Below are positions 1 through 7,571 of a DNA stretch of 14,628 nt, one piece after another. Positions within the stretch are counted from its first letter, which is position 1. Every line of letters begins with the position of its first letter. The stretch is from Candidatus Margulisiibacteriota bacterium (GTDB taxonomy: Bacteria > Margulisbacteria > Termititenacia > Termititenacales > Termititenacaceae): positions 1 to 14,628 of the forward strand of contig JAITIS010000029.1 of NCBI GenBank assembly GCA_031279305.1, given 5' to 3'. A program made the position numbers and the translations under genes. The notes beneath the pieces are model-generated. The model was not told the origin of the DNA. It worked only from the letters and a program-made list of their open reading frames with translations, and made no database searches.

Positions 1-876
1 GCGGCGATGGACATAACAGAGAAAGAGTGGTCATCTAGTCTGTCAGACGCAATAAGAGGAGCAAAAGGAACTATATACATTACAATGAATCAAGAGAACA
101 TAGGACAAGGGTCTTTATATGGGACAATACATACTGATACTAGCGGCCGCTATACAAAGGATGCTCATTTGTTACACGCTAGAGCACTGACTTATGCTAT
201 GGCCGCCGGACTGATTACTCCCAAACAGACTATAGACTCTACTGATGCACTGAATACATTCATAGAGGCTCATCCAGAATGTAAGCTTGAGGACAGCGGA
301 TCTATGACAATAGGAAATATCAAATTTCAATGTGTCTACACTGTGGAGAACGTAGCCGCAGTTCAGGGAAATGAGGTATCATTTATCGATGGAGTAGGCT
401 ATAGAAAAGGGGATTTAATTCCCTTTTATACCAACAACGCGCTGGCCGTTGCAACAAAAAGAACAATATCTGCGGCATCCAGAAAAGCGGGCGACAGTTA
501 CATACACGGTGTCCGCGGCATCTTTGCTGATTTAGAAATAAGCATTGACACTAACAAATACAGTATTCCTGCAACTTTAACAATAAGTGGAAAAATATAT
601 ACTTGCACCGACAGCAATCCTGTTTATGATCCATCCGCTGAACCGCCGCAAACAACATATACTTATACTTCAGTGACTGGCGACACTATAACAGCCAGCA
701 TAAATGTAGATGCAAATACTAATGAGCCTCAGCTTGTATACCAAGACGGTGAACAAATTACTTTCGGCAATCCTCCGGTGTATGCTTCTCTTGCGTCTCC
801 GTTTGATCCTCTCACACCGGATAATCGAGTTCAGATGGCTAGCACAGGACCTGCTCCTGATATACCGGCAAACTAA
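1..876 (+). CDS. Hypothetical protein, probably 5'-truncated by the window edge
   Basis: I do not recognise this protein. The first ATG is at base 7, but the frame stays open through the two codons before it, so the real start probably lies outside the window and no ribosome site can be judged. The visible 289 residues are rich in Thr, Ser, Asn, Ile and Tyr. They begin with a helix-like stretch (residues 3-25) followed by a region that looks mainly beta (residues 90-270) and a Pro-rich tail. This composition resembles surface or secreted proteins, but no signal peptide is visible. Codon use differs from the neighbours, with many AGA, ATA and ACA codons; the first 360 bases are about 43% GC by count, against about 56% in sampled neighbouring lines. 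The gene ends in tandem TAA TAA stops followed by an intrinsic terminator. A pilin-like protein whose hydrophobic N-terminus was cut off is possible but unproven. Confidence 0.6.
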   Translation, partial: AAMDITEKEWSSSLSDAIRGAKGTIYITMNQENIGQGSLYGTIHTDTSGRYTKDAHLLHARALTYAMAAGLITPKQTIDSTDALNTFIEAHPECKLEDSGSMTIGNIKFQCVYTVENVAAVQGNEVSFIDGVGYRKGDLIPFYTNNALAVATKRTISAASRKAGDSYIHGVRGIFADLEISIDTNKYSIPATLTISGKIYTCTDSNPVYDPSAEPPQTTYTYTSVTGDTITASINVDANTNEPQLVYQDGEQITFGNPPVYASLASPFDPLTPDNRVQMASTGPAPDIPAN

Positions 877-923
877 TAAAGTATTATGTTCTTATAATCA
901 AAATCATACGAATTGCGTTAAAA

Positions 924-1649
924 TCATCCCACCGGCCACAACTCTATGCCGGTTTTTTTATTGATCCAGCGGATGATCAGGCTGGCGTTGAGGTTGAACA
1001 TCGGCCAAGCCAGATTGAGATAAAATTTTATCCTGCCTATCCAGCGGTCGAGAAAATGCTTTTTGTTTTCTTTAGCTGCCGCTATTTCCTCCGCGCCGGC
1101 GCCGCAAATCTCCAAACCTTCCTCCAGCCCCGAACGCAGAGCGGTATTGATGAGACGCAGGTAACGGCTAAATTTACCGGAATAAAAATTGAGCGTGGAA
1201 ATATAGCCGTCCAGCTGATAGGCCAGTCTGATCAGTTTCAGCCGCTCCGCGGCGTCAAATTCATAAATAGGATTGGTGAAAATTCCAACCATTAGCTGCT
1301 CCACCACCGCGCTGATCTCCGTCTCATCCTCGCTGATTGTCAGCACGGCAAATATCGCTCCGAGCAGCAGATACTGGGCGGCGTCCGCGGCCAGCTTGCG
1401 GTAGGGATCTATTGCGTAAAAAGCCACCGTGATCATTTCCAGAAGCAGCGGGATAATATCCTCGCCTTTGTCTTTATGGTAATTGATGATAGTTTTGGCG
1501 ATGAGATTGCCGGCGTTTTTATCTATAGAATGCTGGGCCTGCAGCAGTTCCCGGTACTGGCGCAAAAAAAGTTTGCCGTCAGCGCTCAAAGTCTCCGGAT
1601 TTATTTTGCTGATATTGGCGTAAATTCCCCCGACTACATTATCCACCAT
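924..1649 (-). CDS. Hypothetical protein, 241 aa, last gene of the leftward operon
   Basis: This family is not recognised. The protein looks mostly helical. One strongly hydrophobic stretch (residues ~85-105) follows a hydrophobic helix (~62-80), and Leu/Ile/Ala-rich helices continue to the C-terminus, which ends in a Trp- and Lys-containing segment. No enzymatic motif or signal peptide is visible. It follows the GspF-like gene after a 39-bp gap, the largest gap in this operon. The ATG at 1649 has no convincing Shine-Dalgarno sequence. Instead a perfect TATAAT (1662-1657 on the minus strand) ends 7 nt before the ATG, so a leaderless internal promoter is possible, although no good -35 is present. 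The last codons overlap the terminator of the convergent gene. Its position next to GspE/GspF makes a role in the same machine conceivable, but nothing in the sequence shows it. Confidence 0.7.
   Translation of the reverse strand: MVDNVVGGIYANISKINPETLSADGKLFLRQYRELLQAQHSIDKNAGNLIAKTIINYHKDKGEDIIPLLLEMITVAFYAIDPYRKLAADAAQYLLLGAIFAVLTISEDETEISAVVEQLMVGIFTNPIYEFDAAERLKLIRLAYQLDGYISTLNFYSGKFSRYLRLINTALRSGLEEGLEICGAGAEEIAAAKENKKHFLDRWIGRIKFYLNLAWPMFNLNASLIIRWINKKTGIELWPVG
931..959 (+). terminator. Intrinsic terminator of the leftmost gene
   Basis: A 6-bp GC-rich stem, ACCGGC at 931-936 pairing with GCCGGT at 948-953, encloses an 11-nt loop and is followed by a run of T to position 959. It lies 55 bases after the stop codon of the rightward gene. 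The hairpin sits entirely inside the last codons of the convergent leftward gene, so these bases serve both as coding sequence and as terminator. Confidence 0.75.
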
Positions 1650-1688
1650 AAAAGCAATTATAGCAGATAGGAAAGGCGGACGGGCATT

Positions 1689-2738
1689 TCAGGCGCGCAA
1701 AACAGCGCTCATTCTAAACAAGGGCAGCATTACCGCCGCGGCAATCAGCATAACAAAAACGGCAATAATCAGCAGGGCAGCCGGCTCCAGCAGACTCAAG
1801 TAGCGTTTTAATAAAAACTCTGTTTCCTGCTCGTAATATTCCGCGCAGTCGGACAGCACTTTATCCAGCGCGCCGGACTCCTCGCCGACCGCGGCCATCT
1901 GCGCCAGCAACGGCGGAAAAATCCTTGAGCGTGAGAGAGGCTGGGCCATCCCTTTGCCGTCGCGCGCGCTGACGATCACGCTGTCCAGCTCCCGGCGCAA
2001 AGCGGCATTGGCCAGCGCGCCCTGGCTTAAATACAGGGCATCCAAGAGCGGCACGCCGCTGGCATAGAGAGCGCCCAATGTTCCGGTAAATCCGGCCAGT
2101 CCGGCAGTCAGGAGCAATCTGCCCAGCAGCGGATAACCCAACCGCAGGGCGTGCACGCGCAGACGAAAACCGGGACGGCTGAGCAGGGCTGTATAAACCG
2201 CCGCGCCACCGGCCAGCACAGCAAAAATATGCGGATAAAAATTCACGGCGAATTTATACCCGAAAATAAGCGATCTGGTCGGCAGCGGCAAAGGAATCCC
2301 GGCCTCTAAAAATATTTCGGCAAAACGCGGAAAGACAAACAGCAGCATACCGGACAGGATCAGCAGACCAAGCACGGTCAAGATCGCCGGATAGGTAACG
2401 GCGTTAATAACAGTCTCCCGCAGTCTTTTTTGCCCGGCTAGATAAAGCTCTATGCGCTTGAGAGCCGACTCCAGTTCGCCTTTACTCTCGCCAACCACGA
2501 TCAGCTGGCGGTAAAACGGCGAAAAAATTTTAGGATAAACCGCAAGGCAGGCAGAAAAAGCGCTGCCCTCGGCGATTTTCAGCAAGAAATCATCCAGCAC
2601 GATATTTAACTCGCGGCTGCGGTTCTGTCCGCGGATGATCTGCAAAGCGCTGTACAGCGTGACGCCGGAGCGCAGCAAAAAACCCAGTTCTTTAGTCAGA
2701 GTAAAAAGTTTTTCATAATCCAGCTTCAGATTGCTCAT
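1689..2738 (-). CDS. Type II secretion / type IV pilus inner-membrane platform protein, GspF/PilC family
   Basis: This is the polytopic inner-membrane platform protein that works with a GspE/PilB ATPase to assemble pseudopili or pili. Two copies of the T2SSF domain are visible, at residues ~10-135 and ~210-335. Each begins with a helical cytoplasmic segment: 'LGFLLRSGVTLYSAL' in the first copy and 'LGALYASGVPLLDAL' in the second, showing the internal duplication. The family's 'VGESKGELESAL' and 'VGEESGALDKVL' motifs recur in the two copies. Hydrophobic segments at ~115-137, ~165-190 and ~318-342 fit the usual three membrane helices. At 349 residues it is shorter than most PilC/GspF proteins (about 400), mainly at the N-terminus. 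Its ATG overlaps the stop of the upstream ATPase gene by 4 nt (ATGA), so the two are probably translationally coupled. Whether the system is secretion or pilus type cannot be told from these two genes. Confidence 0.93.
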   Translation of the reverse strand: MSNLKLDYEKLFTLTKELGFLLRSGVTLYSALQIIRGQNRSRELNIVLDDFLLKIAEGSAFSACLAVYPKIFSPFYRQLIVVGESKGELESALKRIELYLAGQKRLRETVINAVTYPAILTVLGLLILSGMLLFVFPRFAEIFLEAGIPLPLPTRSLIFGYKFAVNFYPHIFAVLAGGAAVYTALLSRPGFRLRVHALRLGYPLLGRLLLTAGLAGFTGTLGALYASGVPLLDALYLSQGALANAALRRELDSVIVSARDGKGMAQPLSRSRIFPPLLAQMAAVGEESGALDKVLSDCAEYYEQETEFLLKRYLSLLEPAALLIIAVFVMLIAAAVMLPLFRMSAVLRA

Positions 2739-4405
2739 CGCAAAACCCGGTAGGCTTCTTCCGCGGTGGTCAACCCCTGCAGGACTTTACCGACGGCGTC
2801 CTCGCGCAGAGTGATCATTCCTTTACGCGCTGCCAGTCCGCGCAGGGCTGCCGCGCTGGTCAGGGATTCGTGAATGAGCTGATTAAGCTCCGCGTCCGGC
2901 AGCAGCAGCTCAAAAACGCCGATGCGCCCGCGAAAACCCGTGCCGCGGCATTTGGCACAGCCCTGCCCTTTGTAAAATTTATGGCTGACGGTGCTTACAC
3001 CCAGCCAGCTCAAGGCCTCCGGCGCCGGCAAATATTCCGCCAAGCAATCGGGACAAACCCGCCGCACCAGCCGCTGGGCCAGCACGCCGATAATCGAAGA
3101 CGACAGCAGATACGGTTCTATGCCCATATCGTGCAGGCGGGTGATCGAAGACACCGCGTCATTTGTATGCAGAGTGCTTAGAACCAGATGGCCGGTCAGC
3201 GCCGCCTGAAAAGCTATTTCCGCGGTTTCTTGATCGCGTATTTCGCCGACCAGCAGGATGTCCGGGTCCTGGCGGAGAAAAGAGCGCAGGCCTCTGGCAA
3301 AAGTCAGCCCCGCTTTGAGATTGACCTGCGACTGATTGATCAAATCCAGATGATATTCGACAGGGTCTTCGATAGTGACGATATTTTTTTCCACCGAGCG
3401 CAGTCTATTCAAAACCGCGTACAGCGTCGTAGTCTTGCCGGAGCCGGTTGGGCCGGTCACCAGCAGAATGCCGTTGTTTTTGGCAATCACGGGCAGAAAA
3501 AGTTCCAGCATCCGTCCGCTGAGTCCCAGTCCGTCCAAGGAAAAACGCACAGTTGATTTATCCAAAATACGCACCGCTATTTTTTCGCCGCGGAGCACCG
3601 GAAAACTGGAAACGCGCAGATCGATGATTCTGCTCCCGACTTTGACCTGAAAACCGCCGTCCAAAGGCAGGCGTTTTTCGGCAATGTCCATTTTGGCCAG
3701 CACTTTGATGCTGGACGCCAGCGAATTGGCCAGCGGTTCCGGGAAAGTCATAAACTTACTTAAGACGCCGTCAATGCGGAAACGGCAGATCATATCTTTG
3801 TCCGCCGGCTCAAAATGAATATCCGAAGCGGTCTCTTTGAGCGCGTGCGAGATGATCAAATGCAGGAGTTTATTGACCGGGCCGGATCTGGCCGAAGACT
3901 GAAATATCGCGTTTTCCATAAAACCCAAAGCCAGCGGCGCCAGCTCCGCGGACTCCAGATTTTGCACAATATTTTTTACCGAATTAAGCACGCCGTAGCG
4001 CTCGTTGAGCAGGTCGATTATCTCCTCCAGCGGCGCCAGCACCGCGTCGACTCTGCGTCCAGCAGCGCGCTCCAGCGCATCCAGAGCTTCAAAATCCGCC
4101 GGATCGGCCATTGCCACAGTCAGCAGGTCGCCGGACTGGGACAAAGGCAGCGCGTAATATTTACGCAAAATATCCGCGTCTACAGTGTCGATCAGCTTGG
4201 CGGGAAACTTAAAAGATTTCAGCGAGACGAGCGGCACATCCAAAAAACGCGCGTAAAAATCCTGAAAAGCCCTTGGTTCAACCAGCCCTTCCTGCCAGAG
4301 CGCGTAGACCAGCGAAGACTGATTTTCCCGGCCAGAATATTTTGCCAGCGCATCCGGCGCGGCCAGACCGGAAGACACCAGAGCCTGCCAAAAATCTTTC
4401 GCCAT
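2735..4405 (-). CDS. Type II secretion / type IV pilus assembly ATPase, GspE/PilB family
   Basis: A cytoplasmic hexameric ATPase that powers assembly of a pilus or pseudopilus. The N-terminal ~140 residues match the GspE N-domain fold, with the typical 'LTVAMADPADFEALDAL' segment, but the RLG motif of c-di-GMP-binding MshEN domains is not seen. The ATPase part follows: Asp box 'SDIHFEP'; Walker A GPTGSGKT at ~318-325 (K324); Walker B region 'DILLVGEIRD' with E388; His box 'TGHLVLSTLHTNDA'. A zinc-binding tetracysteine is formed by C451, C454, C483 and C486, as in GspE and PilB but not in PilT. Length (556 aa) is normal. The gene starts 17 nt after ricT, with a G-rich GGGCGGG just upstream of the ATG, and overlaps the GspF-like gene by 4 nt. 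No pseudopilin, prepilin peptidase, PilT or secretin gene is in the window, so its partners must be encoded elsewhere. Confidence 0.95.
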   Translation of the reverse strand: MAKDFWQALVSSGLAAPDALAKYSGRENQSSLVYALWQEGLVEPRAFQDFYARFLDVPLVSLKSFKFPAKLIDTVDADILRKYYALPLSQSGDLLTVAMADPADFEALDALERAAGRRVDAVLAPLEEIIDLLNERYGVLNSVKNIVQNLESAELAPLALGFMENAIFQSSARSGPVNKLLHLIISHALKETASDIHFEPADKDMICRFRIDGVLSKFMTFPEPLANSLASSIKVLAKMDIAEKRLPLDGGFQVKVGSRIIDLRVSSFPVLRGEKIAVRILDKSTVRFSLDGLGLSGRMLELFLPVIAKNNGILLVTGPTGSGKTTTLYAVLNRLRSVEKNIVTIEDPVEYHLDLINQSQVNLKAGLTFARGLRSFLRQDPDILLVGEIRDQETAEIAFQAALTGHLVLSTLHTNDAVSSITRLHDMGIEPYLLSSSIIGVLAQRLVRRVCPDCLAEYLPAPEALSWLGVSTVSHKFYKGQGCAKCRGTGFRGRIGVFELLLPDAELNQLIHESLTSAAALRGLAARKGMITLREDAVGKVLQGLTTAEEAYRVLR

Positions 4406-4422
4406 TTTCCCGCCCTTAAAAT

Positions 4423-5145
4423 TTATTTTTTAAGCACAGTCTCCAAAAACAGGTCTTTTTTAGGCAGTTCATAATCCAGACAGCACATCAATTTGCCGCA
4501 GACGCCGGAAAGTTTGGGAATATTGATCGCCAGATTCTGCTCTTTAGCCATCTTGACCGAAATCTGCGCCGGTTTGCGCAGCCAGGTGGTGCAGCACAGG
4601 CCGCAGCCGCAGTGTCCCAGCCCGCCGATAGCATACGCGCAGGAGCGGCTGGCCAGTTCGCGCGCCTCCGCTTGCAGGCCGAGTTCCTGATGCAAAAGCC
4701 TCTGTATTTCCCTAGCGTTCGTTTTGCGCTGGGGTTGATTTTTTTTCTTTTTCTCATTCTCTGCGCCGGCCAAACGGTAAAAAAAATAGGCCTTCTTGCG
4801 GCTGAAAAGCAGCTCCGCGGAGATCAGTTTTATCTCCGGCATATTTTGGGCCACAATCTCATTAGCCCGGCGGAACAAATCTTGTTCGTCCGCAGGAACA
4901 GCCCGCGCGGACTTTTGGTCTTCCGGTGTGGCCTGACGCAAGATATGCAAAACCCGAATATCCTCGTGCAGTCCACGCCGATCGCCGCCGGCCGGCAGAC
5001 GCGCCACCACGGCAATTTCTTCGCCGCGGTTGGTTTCCACAATCAAGGCGTCTCCGTGTTTGACAAAAAAAGGCGCCAGCCGCAGTTCAAAAGGAACCGC
5101 CGAATTATGTTTGCGCAAATGCAGGGCAAATTTTCCTGATGCCAT
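4423..5145 (-). CDS. ricT: PSP1-domain protein, RicT (YaaT) family
   Basis: In Bacillus, RicT (YaaT) with RicA and RicF forms the cysteine-rich, Fe-S-containing Y-complex that modulates RNase Y-dependent mRNA maturation and affects sporulation, competence and biofilm formation. Here the PSP1 domain is recognised by 'GGLGHCGCGLCC' and 'KMAKEQNLAINIPKLSGVCG' near residues 174-216, followed by 'KLMCCLDYE'. The Cys set C179, C181, C184, C185, C216, C221 and C222 matches the family pattern, with an extra C169. A Lys-rich linker (~130-142) sits mid-protein. At 240 aa it is slightly short. It overlaps holB by one base (TAATG); the holB-yaaT order is also found in Bacillus, which supports the assignment. 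No RicA or RicF gene is in the window, so a complex in this organism is an inference. The function outside Firmicutes is poorly known. Confidence 0.9.
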   Translation of the reverse strand: MASGKFALHLRKHNSAVPFELRLAPFFVKHGDALIVETNRGEEIAVVARLPAGGDRRGLHEDIRVLHILRQATPEDQKSARAVPADEQDLFRRANEIVAQNMPEIKLISAELLFSRKKAYFFYRLAGAENEKKKKNQPQRKTNAREIQRLLHQELGLQAEARELASRSCAYAIGGLGHCGCGLCCTTWLRKPAQISVKMAKEQNLAINIPKLSGVCGKLMCCLDYELPKKDLFLETVLKK

Positions 5146-5861
5146 TATAAATCCCGTATTTTGAGCAGCATTACTTCCAGAGTCAATTTCAAATTGACAT
5201 TGCTGCGCATAATTCTAACATATTCCAAGATTAAGCCGGCCTTCCGCCAGTCGAATTGTTCTTTATAATACTGTGCCAATCGCAGCAAACTATCCCGCAG
5301 CTCTTCTTTTTCTCTGCCCAGCGTCTCCACAAACCGCCCGATCTGCGCAAAATCCCGGGATTTGATTGACAGCACAAAATCTTTCAAGGCCGCAAACTGC
5401 GGTCCCGGCTCCGAATTATCCGGCGCAGGCTCAAAAATGATCGTCTGGCAGCGCGAAAGTATCGTCGCCGGCAAAGCGTCCCTGCTCGCGGTTTCCAGAA
5501 TAAACACCACGCCCTCCGGCGGTTCCTCCAGCAGTTTCAAAAAAGCGTTGGCCGCCTCCGCCTTGCCCTGCGCGACCAGTTTTTCCGCGTTTTGAATGAC
5601 CACCATCAGAAATTTTTGCTCGCGCGGCCCGTAGCGCACAAAATTGCGCAATTCTCTGATCTGTTCGATGGGAATGGACGCTTTTTCCGTGCGCAGCTCG
5701 TGGTAATCCACAGAGGTTTTTGCCAGCTTATTTAATCCCTTGAAAAATTCGCGCGCGGCGGCCGTCCGGCCAGAACCAGGCGGTCCGGCAAAAAGATAAG
5801 CATTGGCCACCCGTCCAGTCTGAATAATACCCTGCAAAATCGCGCCGGCTCTTTTGCTCAT
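5145..5861 (-). CDS. holB: DNA polymerase III delta' subunit, short form
   Basis: The delta' subunit belongs to the clamp-loader AAA+ complex that places the sliding clamp on DNA at the replication fork. A P-loop-like GPPGSGRT lies at residues 26-33, with Arg32 in place of the usual Lys. The diagnostic 'NAFLKLLEEPPEGVVF' stretch is at ~105-120, and the SRC motif (S136-R137-C138), which provides the trans-acting arginine finger, follows. The zinc-binding cysteine module normally found just after the P-loop is absent: residues 34-50 contain no Cys. The protein (238 aa) is well short of the usual ~320, with a reduced C-terminal collar region. Since delta' is not itself an active ATPase in E. coli, the altered P-loop need not harm function. 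It overlaps proA by 4 nt and ricT by 1 nt. A DnaX paralogue is unlikely at this length and with the ricT neighbour. Confidence 0.9.
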   Translation of the reverse strand: MSKRAGAILQGIIQTGRVANAYLFAGPPGSGRTAAAREFFKGLNKLAKTSVDYHELRTEKASIPIEQIRELRNFVRYGPREQKFLMVVIQNAEKLVAQGKAEAANAFLKLLEEPPEGVVFILETASRDALPATILSRCQTIIFEPAPDNSEPGPQFAALKDFVLSIKSRDFAQIGRFVETLGREKEELRDSLLRLAQYYKEQFDWRKAGLILEYVRIMRSNVNLKLTLEVMLLKIRDL

Positions 5862-7105
5862 TGACGGATCTGTCCATTGCCCCGCACCAGATATTTGTAA
5901 GACATCAGCTCCTTCAAACCCAGCGGGCCGCGGGCGTGCAGTTTTTGGGTGGAAATGCCGATCTCGCAGCCGAAGCCAAATTCCCCGCCGTCGGTAAAGC
6001 GCGTCGAAGCGTTGACCAGCACCGCGGAAGCATCCACTTCGCTTAAAAAGCGCCGGGCATTCCGGCGGTTTTCCGTCACTATCGCCTCCGTATGCCTGGT
6101 GCCGTAACGGTGAATATGCTCGATCGCTTCGTCAATACTCTTAACCACCTTGATAGAAATTTCTAAAGCCAGATACTCTCTGGCATAATCCTCGGCAGAG
6201 GCTTTGAGCACATATGATGCGTATTTTCTGGTCGCGGCGCAGCCGTGAATGGCCACACCGGCATTCCGCAAAGCCGGCAGCGCCGCCGGCAGGAACCGGG
6301 AAGCCGCGTCTTTGTGCACCAGCAGAGACTCCGCCGCGTTGCAGACTGACGGCCGCTGGGTTTTCGCGTTGATAGTGATCGCCAGCGCTTTTTTTAGATC
6401 GGCGTATTTGTCCACATACACGTGGCAGTTTCCCGTGCCGGTTTCGATCACCGGAACCAGAGATTCCTCCACCGTCCTGCGGATCAGCCCGGCCCCTCCG
6501 CGCGGCACCAGCAGATCAATATACTGCCGCAGGGTCATCAGTTCCGCGGCAGTCTGGCGTCCAGCGGTTTCAACCAGCTGGATAATATCTGCTGGCAGTC
6601 TCTCGGCGCGCAGAGACTCGCGCAGAACAGCGGCGATAGCTTTATTGGAACGCGCCGCGTCCGAACCGCCGCGCAGAATCACCGCCGAACCGGCTTTGAA
6701 ACACAAACCCGCCGCGTCCGCTGTCACATTGGGGCGCGCCTCGTAGATCACCGCAATCACGCCCATCGGCACGGATATTTTTTCTATATCAAGCCCGTTG
6801 GGACGTTTTATTTTAGCCAAAATTTGATTATTGGGATCCGCTAGTCCGGCCAAATCCTGCAGGCTAACGGCCATATCTTTAATGCGTCCGGCAGTCAGAG
6901 ACAACCTGTCCATCAGCGCCGGCGCGAGCCGATCTTTTTTCGCTTTTTTAATATCCAGCGCGTTAGCCTTGAGAATAGCGGCCGTATTTTCACGCAAACA
7001 ACGCGCCATAGTTTTAAGCGCGCGGTTTTTCACCGCAGAATTCAAAAGAGCCACCCGCCGCGAGACCAGTTTTGCCCGTCTAGCTTTTTGCAATATCTCG
7101 CTCAT
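5858..7105 (-). CDS. proA: Glutamate-5-semialdehyde (gamma-glutamyl phosphate) reductase
   Basis: Catalyses the NADPH-dependent reduction of gamma-glutamyl phosphate to glutamate-5-semialdehyde, the second step of proline synthesis from glutamate, in the cytoplasm. The 415-aa length is typical. The conserved segment 'VPMGVIAVIYEARPNVT' is at residues 112-128, 'AGSAVILRGGSDA' at ~138-150, and the catalytic cysteine is C255 within 'TQRPSVCNAAESLLVH'. The C-terminal 'NASTRFTDGGEFGFGCEIGIS' region of the family is intact. It starts three bases after the stop of the upstream small gene and overlaps holB by 4 nt. The partner gene proB (glutamate 5-kinase), often adjacent, is not in the window. Placement with clamp-loader and ricT genes looks like operon packing rather than a pathway link. 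Expression probably depends on the promoter at 7572-7600. Confidence 0.97.
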   Translation of the reverse strand: MSEILQKARRAKLVSRRVALLNSAVKNRALKTMARCLRENTAAILKANALDIKKAKKDRLAPALMDRLSLTAGRIKDMAVSLQDLAGLADPNNQILAKIKRPNGLDIEKISVPMGVIAVIYEARPNVTADAAGLCFKAGSAVILRGGSDAARSNKAIAAVLRESLRAERLPADIIQLVETAGRQTAAELMTLRQYIDLLVPRGGAGLIRRTVEESLVPVIETGTGNCHVYVDKYADLKKALAITINAKTQRPSVCNAAESLLVHKDAASRFLPAALPALRNAGVAIHGCAATRKYASYVLKASAEDYAREYLALEISIKVVKSIDEAIEHIHRYGTRHTEAIVTENRRNARRFLSEVDASAVLVNASTRFTDGGEFGFGCEIGISTQKLHARGPLGLKELMSYKYLVRGNGQIRQ

Positions 7106-7108
7106 AAT

Positions 7109-7546
7109 CTAGCCCAGAAAATCCCGCACTTCCCGCACCTTGACATAGGCGCTCTTGCAGTCCTCGAAAGCGGAAGCCAGCAGACGGTGGCGGGAATCGT
7201 CATTTTTATCAGCCAGCGCTATTTTTTTGGACAGCACTTTTTTTATAAGCGCTTGCAAAGCCGCCAGCTCATAATCGATCTTGGCCAGCATTTGCGTGTT
7301 TTCTTCTTCAGAGTAAACCGGAGCGGCTTCTTCTTCCGCCGTCGCCGGCTCTTCCTCGTGAACAGCGGCATCCTGCACCGGCACATAAGGCGCCTCTTCT
7401 GGAATATCCTCCAGCCCCAAGCCTTTATCCACCGGACGGCGGCGGATTAGTTTTTTCTTTTCGCTCACCCCGGCAGACTGCGCCGCTCCGGCAGCGGATA
7501 TCGCGTCCAGATTCAGATTCTTGCCGATACTGCTAATGTCGACCAT
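7109..7546 (-). CDS. Hypothetical small acidic protein with C-terminal helical region
   Basis: The family is not recognised. From the ATG at 7546 the protein has 145 residues: a Ser/Ala-rich N-terminus, a basic patch (KKKLIRRR, ~30-37), a Glu/Ala/Pro-rich and probably disordered middle (~45-80), and a helical, possibly coiled-coil C-terminus (~83-140). I chose this start because GGGGGT lies 6 nt upstream as a ribosome site. An upstream in-frame ATG at 7600 would add 18 residues, but it is itself part of the -35 hexamer of the operon promoter and would lie upstream of the expected transcript start. It is the first gene of the leftward operon, three bases ahead of proA. A cytoplasmic regulatory or scaffolding role would be a guess. 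Confidence 0.75.
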   Translation of the reverse strand: MVDISSIGKNLNLDAISAAGAAQSAGVSEKKKLIRRRPVDKGLGLEDIPEEAPYVPVQDAAVHEEEPATAEEEAAPVYSEEENTQMLAKIDYELAALQALIKKVLSKKIALADKNDDSRHRLLASAFEDCKSAYVKVREVRDFLG

Positions 7547-7558
7547 AGGTTTACCCCC
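7547..7558 (-). promoter_or_regulatory. Ribosome binding site that fixes the start of the first operon gene
   Basis: On the minus strand GGGGGT (7558-7553) precedes ATG (7546) with a 6-nt spacer. It matches GGAGGT at five of six positions. It supports the ATG at 7546 over the in-frame ATG at 7600. Confidence 0.65.
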
Positions 7559-7571
7559 GCTTATTTTTTCT

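Noticed and set aside
3815..4474. 219-aa open frame on the plus strand
   Set aside because: Antisense of the GspE/PilB gene; Arg/Gln-rich composition with no motif, while the opposite strand has intact domains.
4612..5139. 175-aa plus-strand frame with a hydrophobic segment that looks like a membrane helix
   Set aside because: The hydrophobic stretch is the antisense of the Lys-rich linker of ricT (AAA/AAG read as TTT/CTT); the opposite strand carries conserved RicT cysteine motifs.
6249..6746. 165-aa plus-strand frame
   Set aside because: Lies wholly antisense within proA, which is full length with its catalytic Cys; no independent start signal.
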